Of a stretch of 64,000 bases of DNA, positions 11,761-20,320 are shown in pieces. The translations under genes were made by a program, and so were the position numbers. Where the stretch lies: positions 113,346-177,345 of the forward strand of contig NZ_RHOH01000006.1 in NCBI RefSeq assembly GCF_003946115.1, in the 5' to 3' direction. The notes beneath the pieces were generated by a model. That model worked only from the letters and a program-made list of their open reading frames with translations, did not search any database and was not told where the DNA came from. Source of the DNA: Lacticaseibacillus daqingensis. GTDB lineage: Bacteria; Bacillota; Bacilli; Lactobacillales; Lactobacillaceae. Position 1 is the stretch's first letter. Every line of letters starts with the position of its first letter.

Positions 11761-12976
11761 AGTACTCTTGGGCAGCGCAACGCTGCTGGCAGCCATCACA
11801 CTGGCCGCATGTGGTAAGAGCAGCAGCGACAGCACCACTAGCGATAGCAAAACCGTCAGTGGCACGGTCAAGCTGTGGGTCGACACAACCAAGGTGCCGT
11901 ACTACAAGACCATCGTGAAGGATTTTAACAAGGAATACCCAGACGTGAAAGTGACCGTGACCCAAAGTCCGAACGGCTCGGCCAACGCCAAGACGGATGT
12001 CGGCAAGGACCCAAGTAAGGCTGCGGACGTCTTTGAAGTGGCGAACGACCAGCTGGGCTCCATGGCTAACCAGGGCTACATCAACCCGCTGTCGCCAGCC
12101 GCCACCAAGGCCGTGAAGAAGAACAACGTGGCCGTGGCCAGCGAAGCCGTGACCTGGGACGGGAAGATGTACGGCTACCCAACCTCGCAGCAGGCCCAGA
12201 CGCTGTACTACAATAAGGCCAAGCTGTCTGCGGACGACGTGAAGACCTGGGCCGGCTTGACCGCCAAAGGGGTGGTCGCCACAGACTTCACCAACGCGTA
12301 CAACTTCTACCCGGTCTTTCTGTCAGCCGGCACATATCTGTACGGCAAGAACGGCGAGACGCTGAAGGGCACCGACGCCAACACGGCCGCCGGGGTCGCA
12401 GCCATGACCTGGTTTGCTCAGCAAAAGAGTAACAAAGGCGTCATGCAAACCAGCAACGCGCTCAACCAGCTGAAGTCCGGCAACGCCGCCGCAACGCTTG
12501 ACGGCCCGTGGGACTCCGCCAACATCAAGAAGATCCTCGGGGATGACTTTGCCGTTGCGCCTTACCCAACCATCAATGTGGGCGGCAAGGACGTGCAGAT
12601 GCAGGCCTTCCTCGGCGTTGGGTGTTTCGCGGTGAACTCTAACACCGCGACGAAGAACCAAAAGGCGGCGGCAACGCTGGCCCAGTACGTCACCAACAAG
12701 AAGTCGCAGCTGGTGGTTTACAAGCACTCCGGGGCGATCCCGGTAGACAAAGCCGCGCAGGCCTCCAGCACCGTTGCCAGCGATCCGGTCGCTAAGGCTG
12801 TGATCACGATGAGCCAGGAAGGCTATTCCACCATCATGCCGAAGATGACTCAGATGGCCACCTTCTGGAACCTGTCTGCCCCGCTGATCAACGGCGCCTA
12901 CACCGGGTCTATCCCAGCCGCGCAGTACCAAGCAAAGCTTGACACCTTTGTCAGCGCCATTTCGAAGGCCAACTAG
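11744..12976 (+). CDS. malE: Maltose/maltodextrin ABC transporter substrate-binding lipoprotein MalE
   Basis: Extracellular lipid-anchored binding protein for maltodextrin uptake. The 410-aa precursor has a signal peptide with lipobox LAAC and lipidated Cys23, then a Ser/Thr/Asp-rich linker and a solute-binding domain starting GTVKLWVDTTKVPYYK. EVANDQLGSMANQGYINPL and DGPWDSANIKKILGDDFAVAPYP are typical of the MalE/extracellular family 1 group. ATG 11744 follows GGAGGGAAAG and overlaps the preceding glucosidase by 17 bases; the longer in-frame upstream reading lacks a signal peptide at its N-terminus. A stable hairpin follows before malF. Confidence 0.93.
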   Translation: MKSLNKVLLGSATLLAAITLAACGKSSSDSTTSDSKTVSGTVKLWVDTTKVPYYKTIVKDFNKEYPDVKVTVTQSPNGSANAKTDVGKDPSKAADVFEVANDQLGSMANQGYINPLSPAATKAVKKNNVAVASEAVTWDGKMYGYPTSQQAQTLYYNKAKLSADDVKTWAGLTAKGVVATDFTNAYNFYPVFLSAGTYLYGKNGETLKGTDANTAAGVAAMTWFAQQKSNKGVMQTSNALNQLKSGNAAATLDGPWDSANIKKILGDDFAVAPYPTINVGGKDVQMQAFLGVGCFAVNSNTATKNQKAAATLAQYVTNKKSQLVVYKHSGAIPVDKAAQASSTVASDPVAKAVITMSQEGYSTIMPKMTQMATFWNLSAPLINGAYTGSIPAAQYQAKLDTFVSAISKAN

Positions 12977-12982
12977 ACCTTA

Positions 12983-13038
12983 GATTGCTGCACCACCGCG
13001 CAAGCCACCGCTGTGGCTTGTGTCATGGTACAGCAATC
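12983..13038 (+). promoter_or_regulatory. Hairpin between malE and malF
   Basis: GATTGCTG (12983-12990) pairs perfectly with CAGCAATC (13031-13038), and inside it CAAGCCAC (13001-13008) pairs with GTGGCTTG (13013-13020). No T-run follows, so it is not a normal terminator. In ABC operons such structures often protect the upstream mRNA and allow more binding protein than permease; this role is inferred. Confidence 0.75.
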
Positions 13039-13074
13039 GCCAGGGTAAGACCTGACTGGGGGAAGGAGAAGTTT

Positions 13075-14436
13075 ATGTTCAAAAGAAAATCCAAGCACCA
13101 ACCACCAACCGCCACGTACCGCGAGGTGTGGGCGAACGGTGACGCCAGTTTCAAGCTGTCCTTCTTCTTCATGGGGCTCGCGCAACTCAAGCATAAGCAG
13201 TGGGCCAAGGGCATCGCATTTTTGGGCCTAGAGCTCGCCTTCTTGGCTTGGTTTATCTTCAGCGGCATTAGTTTGCTAGGCATGCTGAGCGATCTGGGGA
13301 CCATCAAAAGCAAAAAGGTCGTTTTTGACGCCAGCCAAGGCGTCTACGTGACCAAGCTACCCGACAATTCGGTGGTCATCCTGTTATTCGGCGTGATGAG
13401 CGTCATTCTGCTAGTCACGATGCTCGGCTTGTACCTCGCCAACCTGCGCTCCGTGCGCACCTTGTACGTGCAACTGCGCGATGGGGAGCACGTGCCGACC
13501 AATCGCGAGGACCTGCACTCGCTGCTTGACAGTCGCCTGCACGCGACGTTGATGATGATCCCGATTATCGGCATCGTGGCGTTCACGATTTTACCCACGC
13601 TCTACATGATCTCCATGGCGTTCACCAACTACGATGGCAAGCACCCGATCGGCTTTTCCTGGACCGGCTTCAAGGCCTTCGGCAACGTTTTGACCGGTGA
13701 CTTGGCTGGCACCTTCTTCCCGGTGCTCGGCTGGACGCTGGTCTGGGCCGTTGCGGCCACCGCCACCACGTTCTTCTTCGGCGTATTGCTGGCGATGCTG
13801 ATCGAGTCCAAAGGCATTAAGCACAAAGGCTTCTGGCGCACGATTTTTGTGATCGTCTACGCCGTGCCGCAGTTCGTGTCGCTGCTGATGATGGCCCAGT
13901 TCCTGGACCTGCAGGGGCCGCTGAACAACCTCTTGATGAACTGGCACCTCATCTCTAGTCCAATCAACTTCATCGGGGCCTCTGCCAATCCGATGGTCGC
14001 CCGGATCACGGTCATCGTGGTCAACATGTGGATCGGGATCCCCGTGTCCATGCTTGTTTCAACTGCAATTATTCAGAACCTGCCGCAAGATCAGATCGAA
14101 GCGGCACGCATGGACGGGGCTAACGCGTTGCAGGTGTTCCGCACCATCACGTTCCCGCAGATCCTGTTCGTGATGTCCCCTGCGTTAATTCAGCAGTTCA
14201 TCGGCAACATCAACAACTTCAACGTCATCTACCTCCTGACCGGGGGCTACCCGATGAACAACAACTACAACGGGGCCGGCGATACTGACCTGCTGGTGAC
14301 CTGGCTGTACAACTTGGTGTTCGGGCAGACGCAGCGCTATAACGCCTCGGCGGTCTTGGGGATCTTGATTTTCATCCTCAGCGCGACGTTCAGTCTGATC
14401 GCTTACCGGCGCACGAACGCATTCAAGGAGGGCTAA
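13075..14436 (+). CDS. malF: Maltodextrin ABC transporter permease MalF
   Basis: Inner-membrane permease subunit, 453 aa. It carries an extended N-terminal region with hydrophobic segments near residues 45-65 and 100-125 before the binding-protein-dependent transport domain, as in the Gram-positive MalF group. The EAA loop that docks the ATPase is seen as IEAARMDGANALQVFRTITF. NFNVIYLLTGGYP is typical of MalF. ATG 13075 follows GGAAGGAG; upstream in-frame codons translate the hairpin and are rejected. Three bases separate it from malG. The partner ATPase is not in this window. Confidence 0.94.
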   Translation: MFKRKSKHQPPTATYREVWANGDASFKLSFFFMGLAQLKHKQWAKGIAFLGLELAFLAWFIFSGISLLGMLSDLGTIKSKKVVFDASQGVYVTKLPDNSVVILLFGVMSVILLVTMLGLYLANLRSVRTLYVQLRDGEHVPTNREDLHSLLDSRLHATLMMIPIIGIVAFTILPTLYMISMAFTNYDGKHPIGFSWTGFKAFGNVLTGDLAGTFFPVLGWTLVWAVAATATTFFFGVLLAMLIESKGIKHKGFWRTIFVIVYAVPQFVSLLMMAQFLDLQGPLNNLLMNWHLISSPINFIGASANPMVARITVIVVNMWIGIPVSMLVSTAIIQNLPQDQIEAARMDGANALQVFRTITFPQILFVMSPALIQQFIGNINNFNVIYLLTGGYPMNNNYNGAGDTDLLVTWLYNLVFGQTQRYNASAVLGILIFILSATFSLIAYRRTNAFKEG

Positions 14437-14439
14437 ACG

Positions 14440-15297
14440 ATGAAATCATATCATGCACAACGGCGCCTTTCCTTGGGCTTCCGTTACCTCTTACTGATTT
14501 TTCTAGCGGTGCTATGGCTCGTGCCCATCGTCTGGATCGTCTTGGCCAGCTTCTCGGCCAACGATACCGGGTTCGTGTCCACCTACTGGCCGAAGGAATT
14601 CACGTTACAAAACTACATCGGCATCTTCACCAGCGAGCAGTTTCCATTCGTCTACTGGATCCGCAACACGCTGATGGTGTCCATCATCTCCACCATCCTG
14701 TCGACCTTCGTCACCATCTGCGTGGCCTACACGCTGTCACGTCTGCGCTTTCGGTTGCGCAAGCCGTTCCTCCAGATCGCGCTGGTCTTGGGGATGTTCC
14801 CTGGCTTCATGGCGATGATCGCCCTGTACTACATCCTGAAGAGCTTCAACATGCTGAACCTCGGGGGCTTGATCCTCGTTTACGTTGGCGGGGCGGGCCT
14901 CGGCTTTTACATCGCCAAGGGCTTCTTTGACACCATCCCGGTCGCCATCGACGAAGCGGCGGTGATGGACGGCGCGACCAAGTGGCAGGTGTTCTGGCAC
15001 ATCGGCCTGCCAATGTCGCGGCCCATCATCGTCTACACCGCGCTGACCGCGTTCATCGCGCCGTGGATCGATTTCATCTTCTCCGGGATCATCCTCTCGG
15101 CGTCAGGGGATTCGAAGACTTACACCATCGCGTACGGGTTGTACAACATGCTTCACAGCACCCGCGGCGCCTCGACCACGTATTTCACTCAGTTTATCGC
15201 CGGGTGCGTGATCATCGCGATCCCGATCACTGTGCTGTTCGTCATTATGCAAAAGTTCTATGTTAACGGCATTACGGCAGGTGCCGACAAGGGTTAA
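14440..15297 (+). CDS. malG: Maltodextrin ABC transporter permease MalG
   Basis: Second permease subunit, 285 aa, about six membrane segments. The EAA motif is DEAAVMDGATKWQVFWHIGL, followed by the conserved LPMSRPI and the C-terminal VNGITAGADKG seen in MalG proteins. It begins almost directly after malF (AAGGAGGGC is inside the malF end) and is followed by a terminator. The operon therefore closes without a MalK/MsmK-type ATP-binding subunit, which must come from elsewhere in the genome. Confidence 0.94.
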   Translation: MKSYHAQRRLSLGFRYLLLIFLAVLWLVPIVWIVLASFSANDTGFVSTYWPKEFTLQNYIGIFTSEQFPFVYWIRNTLMVSIISTILSTFVTICVAYTLSRLRFRLRKPFLQIALVLGMFPGFMAMIALYYILKSFNMLNLGGLILVYVGGAGLGFYIAKGFFDTIPVAIDEAAVMDGATKWQVFWHIGLPMSRPIIVYTALTAFIAPWIDFIFSGIILSASGDSKTYTIAYGLYNMLHSTRGASTTYFTQFIAGCVIIAIPITVLFVIMQKFYVNGITAGADKG

Positions 15298-15307
15298 CCG
15301 GCCACGG

Positions 15308-15336
15308 CAGTCTCACCTCGACGTGAGGCTGTTTTT
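15308..15336 (+). terminator. Terminator after malG
   Basis: CAGTCTCAC and GTGAGGCTG form a 9-bp stem with one G-T pair, followed by five T. It ends the mal operon before the regulator gene. Confidence 0.88.
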
Positions 15337-15442
15337 GCGCCCAAATGCACTAACGATGGGGAACAGGTCGCGGCAAATGAAGCGATCCACTGAATGGCTG
15401 GGCCAATGCATGCTAGAATAGAAGGCAAAAGGGGGGATCCGC

Positions 15443-16396
15443 ATGGTGACACTATCAGATGTGGCCAAGCGAGCCAACGTCTCCAAGATGACGGTCTCGC
15501 GCGTCATCAACCATCCAGAGCAGGTGACCACAGAGCTGCGCGAGATCGTCGTGGCGGCGATGACGGCGCTGAACTACCAGCCCAACGTGGCGGCTAAGGC
15601 GTTGGCTAATAACCGGAGCAACGTGGTGAAGTTCCTGATCCTTGAGGACATCGACACCACCGAGCCGTATTACATGAACCTGTTGTTTGGCATCGCGCGC
15701 GGGCTGGATAAGCAACAGTACGCCTTGCAGCTGATCACGGACCGCGACCGTCTGACCATTGGCAATGCGGATGGGTACCTGATCACCGGCGCGCGTACCC
15801 GGGACTTCCCGTGGCTAGATGAGCTCAAGCGCCCCCTCGTGCTCTTCGGGGAGAACCGTTACGGCTACGACTTTATCGACACGGATAACAAGCTGGGGAC
15901 GCAGCTGGCCACGCAGTATGCGCTGGCCAAGAACTATCAGTCCTTGATCTTCATCGGCATCGATGTGAAGGAGCCCTTTGAGTACTCGCGTGAGGCGGGG
16001 TACATCAACACACTTCAGCAGCACGCCAAGTTGCCACGGATCTACCGGATGGCCAACCGCAGTCACCTGTCACAGCAATACATCACGCAGCACTGGCAGG
16101 AGTTTGCACCCAACACCTGCTTCATCTGCGCCAGCGACCGGCTGGCGGTCGGGGTGGTACGCGCCATCTTGCAGCAAGGGGGGAACATCCCGAAGGACTT
16201 TGGGGTGATCGGGCACGATGGGGTTTTCCTGGATCAGGTCTCCAATCCGCAACTGACCACCGTGCAGCAGCAGGTGCCGCTGTTGGGGGAGCACCTGGCC
16301 CGCATGCTCTTGGCCAAAATTGCCCAGTCCGGTGCGCAGCAAGGCGAAGTCCTGTTGGCCCCACAGTTGGTGGCGCGCGGTACGACACGCGCCTGA
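15443..16396 (+). CDS. malR: LacI-family regulator, probable maltose operon regulator MalR
   Basis: DNA-binding regulator, 317 aa. The N-terminal helix-turn-helix is TLSDVAKRANVSKMTVSRVI with hinge helix NVAAKALANN, followed by a periplasmic-binding-protein-like sensor domain ending LVARGTTRA. It lies directly after the mal operon, has its own upstream region (extended -10-like TGCTAGAAT near 15409-15417) and its own terminator. Control of the mal genes through the TGATARCGGTAACA sites at 3577 and 7070 is inferred. The effector-binding domain cannot be assigned to a specific sugar from sequence. A GGGGGGAT site precedes ATG 15443. Confidence 0.85.
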   Translation: MVTLSDVAKRANVSKMTVSRVINHPEQVTTELREIVVAAMTALNYQPNVAAKALANNRSNVVKFLILEDIDTTEPYYMNLLFGIARGLDKQQYALQLITDRDRLTIGNADGYLITGARTRDFPWLDELKRPLVLFGENRYGYDFIDTDNKLGTQLATQYALAKNYQSLIFIGIDVKEPFEYSREAGYINTLQQHAKLPRIYRMANRSHLSQQYITQHWQEFAPNTCFICASDRLAVGVVRAILQQGGNIPKDFGVIGHDGVFLDQVSNPQLTTVQQQVPLLGEHLARMLLAKIAQSGAQQGEVLLAPQLVARGTTRA

Positions 16397-16398
16397 GA

Positions 16399-16423
16399 AG
16401 CATCCACAGCGGGTGCTTTTTTG
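16399..16423 (+). terminator. Terminator after malR
   Basis: AGCATCC and GGGTGCT form a short stem (one G-T pair) followed by six T. Confidence 0.8.
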
Positions 16424-16547
16424 ATTGGCGAAAAAAATTTGCGGTCACTCGTGAATTATTTTGGGGACAGATCCTCCTGCCCGGGGGCGCAGGAATCGCC
16501 GAGATTGAATGCGGTTACGCTCATCTAGTAACAGATGCCTAAATGAC

Positions 16548-16645
16548 TGAAACAGTTATCAGGTCGCGGATAAAACAGGAAACAAAAAAATCTGTGAAAA
16601 AATTCACCAAAGTCTGTTTACAAATTCACAAATACTTGGTATCTT
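16548..16645 (+). promoter_or_regulatory. adhE promoter with Rex-like and cre-like operators
   Basis: A -35 TTTACA (16617-16622) and -10 TATCTT (16640-16645) are 17 bases apart. CTGTGAA-AAAA-TTCACCA (16592-16609), just upstream of the -35, resembles the Rex operator TTGTGAA-N4-TTCACAA with one change per half, and a further TTCACAA half lies at 16625. TGAAACAGTTATCA (16548-16561) is one base from the cre consensus. Redox control by Rex (NADH/NAD ratio) of adhE is well established in Firmicutes; its occurrence here is inferred from these sites. Confidence 0.7.
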
Positions 16646-16698
16646 ATACTCGTGAAATGGTTAACAAAAACAAACCGACAAACTGTGGAGGAATCAAG

Positions 16699-19314
16699 AT
16701 GCTGAAAGACACACCTAAAACTGAAGCGCCAATCGATGTTCAAGCCATGATTGACGAACTTGTTGCCAACGCTCAAGAAGCGCTGAAGGTCATGAAGACC
16801 TTCGATCAGGCGAAGGTCGACCACATTGTGCACCGGATGGCCATCGCCGGGCTCGATCACCACATGGAGCTGGCCAAGCTGGCCGTTGAAGAAACCGGCC
16901 GCGGGGTCTACGAAGACAAGGCGATCAAGAACATGTTCGCCACCGAAGAAATCTGGCACGCTATCAAGGACAACAAGACCGTTGGCGTGATCGCGGAAGA
17001 CAAGCAGCGCGGGATCGTGTCGCTCGCTGAACCGATCGGGGTCATTGCCGGGGTAACGCCGGTGACGAACCCGACCTCCACGACGATGTTCAAGTCCGAA
17101 ATCGCCATCAAGACCCGTAACCCAATCATTTTCTCCTTCCACCCAGGGGCGCAAAACTCCTCCGCGAAGGCCCTTGAAGTGATCCGGGAAGAAGCTGAAA
17201 AGGCTGGCCTGCCAAAGGGCGCCTTGCAGTACATTCCGGTCCCAAGCATTGAAGCCTGCCAGAAGTTGATGAACCACCCTGGGATCGCCACTGTGCTGGC
17301 CACTGGGGGCCCTGGCATGGTCAAGGCGGCGTACTCCACCGGTAAGCCAGCGCTGGGCGTTGGGGCCGGGAACGTGCCTGCCTACATCGAAGCAAGTGCC
17401 AACATCAAGCAGGCCGTCAATGACGTGATCCTGTCCAAGAGCTTCGACAACGGCATGGTCTGCGCGTCCGAACAGGCGGTCATCGTCGATGCAGCCATCT
17501 ATGACGCCGTGAAGGAAGAATTCAAGGCGCAAGGTGCGGTCTTTGCTAAGCAAAAGGACATTCCAGCGCTGAGCAAAACCGTCATCAACCTTGAAAAGGG
17601 TAGCGTCAACCCACCGATCGTGGGGCAAAGTGCTTACACGATCGCCAAGTGGGCCGGCATCGAGATCCCAGAAGACGCCCCGATCCTGATCGCGGAACTC
17701 AAGGGCGTTGGGCCGAAGTTCCCATTGTCCCGTGAAAAGCTCAGCCCAGTCCTGGCGATGATCAAGGCCGAAGACCACGCGGATGGGTTCGACAAGGCGG
17801 AAGCCATGCTGAACAACGGTGGCCTTGGCCACACCGCAGTCATTCACACCGCAGATGAACAGCTGCAAGTGGAATACGCGGACCGCATGAGTGCTTGCCG
17901 GATCCTGGTCAACAGCCCATCGACCATGGGCGGTATCGGGGACCTGTACAACGAAATGATCCCGTCTTTGACCCTGGGCTGTGGCTCCTACGGCGGCAAC
18001 TCGATCTCCCACAACGTTGGGACGATCGACCTGCTGAACATCAAGACGCTGACTCGCCGCCGCAACAACATGCAGTGGGTGAAGCTCCCCCCCAAGATTT
18101 ACTTCGAGCGTAACTCGGTCCGTTACCTCGAAAAGATGGATGGGCTCGACCGCGTTTTGATCGTTGGGGACCGCGGGATGGAGAAGCTGGGCTACGTCAA
18201 GATCGTTGAAGACGTGCTGAACCAGCGCAGCAACTCCGTTCAGATCCAAACCTTCGTCGATGTTGAACCGGACCCATCCTCCGACACCGTTTACAAAGGG
18301 ACGGAGATTGCCAAGTCCTTCAAGCCTGACGCCATCGTTGCGATCGGGGGCGGCTCCGTCATGGATGCGGCCAAGGGCATGTGGCTGTTCTACGATGGCG
18401 ACGGCGACTTCTTCGGCGCCAAGCAGAAGTTCTTGGATATCCGCAAGCGGACCTACAAGTTCCCGAAGCCGACCAAGTCCAAGCTGATCTGCATCCCAAC
18501 GACCTCCGGGACTGGCTCTGAAGTGACCCCATTCGCGGTCATCACGGACTCCGAAACCGGCATCAAGTACCCACTGGCCGACTACGCGCTGACGCCAGAC
18601 GTTGCCCTGGTTGACAGCCAGTTCATCGAAACTGTGCCACCAAAGGTTGTGGCCGATACCGGGCTGGACGTTTTGTGCCACGCAACGGAAAGTTACGTCT
18701 CCACCATGGCCACGGACTACACCAAGGGGCTGTCCCTGCAGGCTATCAAGTCTGTGTTTGCCAACTTGGAGAACTCCTATAAGGGCGACCTTGATGCCAA
18801 GGCGAAGATGCATGATGCGTCCACTATCGCTGGGATGGCCTTTGCCAACGCGCTTTTGGGGATCAACCACAGTATCGCCCACAAGCTTGGCCAGACCTTC
18901 CACCTGCCTCACGGGCGGTGCATTGCCATCACCATGCCGCACGTGATCCGCTACAACGCCAAGACCCCGAAGAAGCGGGCCATCTGGGCGAAGTACAACT
19001 ACTTCCAGGCTGCTGAAGACTACGCCGACATCGCGCGCGCTTTGGGCCTGAAGGGGAACACCACTGAGGAACTCGTTGAAGCCTACGTTCAGGCCATCAT
19101 CGACCTCTCGCACCGCGTTGGCGTTCAGCTGAGCCTGAAGGATCAAGGTATCAGCAAAGAAGACGTCCTCGCCAACGTGGACCGCATTGCGGAACTCGCT
19201 TACGAAGACAACTGCACGGTCACGAACCCAGTGGAACCACTGATCGCTGACATGAAGCAGATCGTCCTCGACGAATTCGAGGGCACCGACTCCGCAGCAA
19301 GTGTTCGGATCTAA
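16699..19314 (+). CDS. adhE: Bifunctional acetaldehyde/alcohol dehydrogenase AdhE
   Basis: It reduces acetyl-CoA to acetaldehyde and then ethanol, regenerating two NAD+ in fermentation. The 871-aa protein has an N-terminal CoA-acylating aldehyde dehydrogenase domain (residues ~1-440; catalytic Cys255 in DNGMVCASEQ; VGAGNVPAYIE) and a C-terminal iron-dependent alcohol dehydrogenase domain (AIGGGSVMDAAK for nucleotide; metal-ligand histidines in HSIAHKLGQTFHLPHGRC). It probably forms spirosomes like other AdhE. ATG 16699 follows TGTGGAGGAATC; the longer upstream reading covers the promoter and is rejected. Codon use is somewhat more GAA/GGG/AAG-biased than in its neighbours, as expected for a highly expressed gene. 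Confidence 0.97.
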   Translation: MLKDTPKTEAPIDVQAMIDELVANAQEALKVMKTFDQAKVDHIVHRMAIAGLDHHMELAKLAVEETGRGVYEDKAIKNMFATEEIWHAIKDNKTVGVIAEDKQRGIVSLAEPIGVIAGVTPVTNPTSTTMFKSEIAIKTRNPIIFSFHPGAQNSSAKALEVIREEAEKAGLPKGALQYIPVPSIEACQKLMNHPGIATVLATGGPGMVKAAYSTGKPALGVGAGNVPAYIEASANIKQAVNDVILSKSFDNGMVCASEQAVIVDAAIYDAVKEEFKAQGAVFAKQKDIPALSKTVINLEKGSVNPPIVGQSAYTIAKWAGIEIPEDAPILIAELKGVGPKFPLSREKLSPVLAMIKAEDHADGFDKAEAMLNNGGLGHTAVIHTADEQLQVEYADRMSACRILVNSPSTMGGIGDLYNEMIPSLTLGCGSYGGNSISHNVGTIDLLNIKTLTRRRNNMQWVKLPPKIYFERNSVRYLEKMDGLDRVLIVGDRGMEKLGYVKIVEDVLNQRSNSVQIQTFVDVEPDPSSDTVYKGTEIAKSFKPDAIVAIGGGSVMDAAKGMWLFYDGDGDFFGAKQKFLDIRKRTYKFPKPTKSKLICIPTTSGTGSEVTPFAVITDSETGIKYPLADYALTPDVALVDSQFIETVPPKVVADTGLDVLCHATESYVSTMATDYTKGLSLQAIKSVFANLENSYKGDLDAKAKMHDASTIAGMAFANALLGINHSIAHKLGQTFHLPHGRCIAITMPHVIRYNAKTPKKRAIWAKYNYFQAAEDYADIARALGLKGNTTEELVEAYVQAIIDLSHRVGVQLSLKDQGISKEDVLANVDRIAELAYEDNCTVTNPVEPLIADMKQIVLDEFEGTDSAASVRI

Positions 19315-19335
19315 CCATTCACACGTCCCACAAAA

Positions 19336-19361
19336 AGCCAACCTGCCGGGTTGGCTTTTTT
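19336..19361 (+). terminator. Terminator after adhE
   Basis: Perfect 8-bp stem AGCCAACC / GGTTGGCT, five-base loop, then a run of T. Confidence 0.93.
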
Positions 19362-19650
19362 GCACGCCCAAAAGCTGCACAAAGTTGCGCCGACAACCGG
19401 TCAGCAGTCAGCGCGGCAAAAAGCGCGCCGGGCATTGGTGAGAAGCGTTCACCGACATTTTAGGGGCCCCGGCCTCGATTGCTTCGCGGTGGCAAGTCAC
19501 CGCCGCATTGCCCCACGGGCACGAGGATTGGGTCACCACCAGACTACGGCTCGGCACAAAGGCGGGGCGCAATTTGCGCTTGGACGTGTAATTTGGTTGG
19601 GATTCAGGCATAATAGGGGTAGTGTACTTACGCCAAAAAGGAAGAAAAGC
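19362..19650. other. Non-coding stretch between adhE terminator and the DtxR-type gene
   Basis: About 290 bases with no supportable gene. The frame of the downstream gene stays open here by chance in GC-rich DNA. A -10-like CATAAT lies at 19609-19614, with no clear -35, and a GGAAG ribosome site stands before ATG 19651. No repeat of the hairpin family was seen. Confidence 0.6.
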
Positions 19651-20301
19651 ATGACACCGAATAAAGAAGACTACTTAAAAATGATTTTCGAGTTGGGCGG
19701 GGATACCGCACTGATTTCGAACAAGCAGATCGTGGCGGGCCTTGACGTCAGTGCCGCCAGTGTCAGTGAGATGGTCACTAAGCTGGTCGAGCAGCGTTAT
19801 GTGACGCACACGCCTTACCAAGGCATTAAACTGACGGCCAGCGGGCAGCAAAAGGCGGCCATGCTGGTGCGCAACCACCGGCTGTGGGAAGTTTTTTTGG
19901 TGCAATCGCTGGGCTATCCCGTGGATGCCATTCACCAGGAGGCTGAGAAGCTGGAGCACGCCACCACGCCAGAGATGGCCGATCGGCTGGCCAAGATGCT
20001 CGGTAAGCCGCAGTACTGTCCACACGGTGGGGTGATCCCGGACTCTGATGGGCATTACCTGGACCAGAGCCGGGTGGCCTTGGCCGATGTCGAGGTGGGC
20101 CAAAAGGGGCACATCGAACGAGTGGTTGACGAGGCCGCGGTGATCGATTACATCTTCGGGCTGGGGCTACACATTGAGGACCACTTCACGGTGGTCGACA
20201 AGGACCAGCAGACGGTGACGCTACATCAGACGGAGACAGGCAAGGATTTGCCGATCGAGCGCAAGCGCGCCTCGCATATTTTTGTGGAACTCAAAGACTA
20301 G
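19651..20301 (+). CDS. DtxR/MntR-family metal-dependent transcriptional regulator
   Basis: A 216-aa regulator with an N-terminal winged helix (MTPNKEDYLKMIFELGG; ISNKQIVAGLDVSAASVSEMVTKL), a metal-binding and dimerisation domain (KLEHATTPEMADRLAKMLG; CPHGGVIP) and a C-terminal SH3-like/FeoA-type region. Lactobacilli use such proteins mainly for Mn(II)-dependent repression of uptake genes. The metal is inferred, since the ligands cannot be confirmed by eye. Start ATG 19651 follows AAAAAGGAAG. The zwf gene begins 19 bases after its stop with no terminator between, so the two are probably co-transcribed, an uncommon pairing. Confidence 0.88.
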   Translation: MTPNKEDYLKMIFELGGDTALISNKQIVAGLDVSAASVSEMVTKLVEQRYVTHTPYQGIKLTASGQQKAAMLVRNHRLWEVFLVQSLGYPVDAIHQEAEKLEHATTPEMADRLAKMLGKPQYCPHGGVIPDSDGHYLDQSRVALADVEVGQKGHIERVVDEAAVIDYIFGLGLHIEDHFTVVDKDQQTVTLHQTETGKDLPIERKRASHIFVELKD

Positions 20302-20320
20302 AAAGTGGTGGCAGTTCAAG

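Noticed and set aside
16618..19380. 920-codon open frame on the minus strand opposite adhE
   Set aside because: High GC3 makes antisense frames stay open; the product is rich in His/Arg/Val/Asp with no domain, and AdhE on the plus strand is unambiguous.
19351..19650. N-terminal extension of the DtxR/MntR-type gene
   Set aside because: Extends into the adhE terminator, no ribosome site; the family starts at the ATG at 19651.
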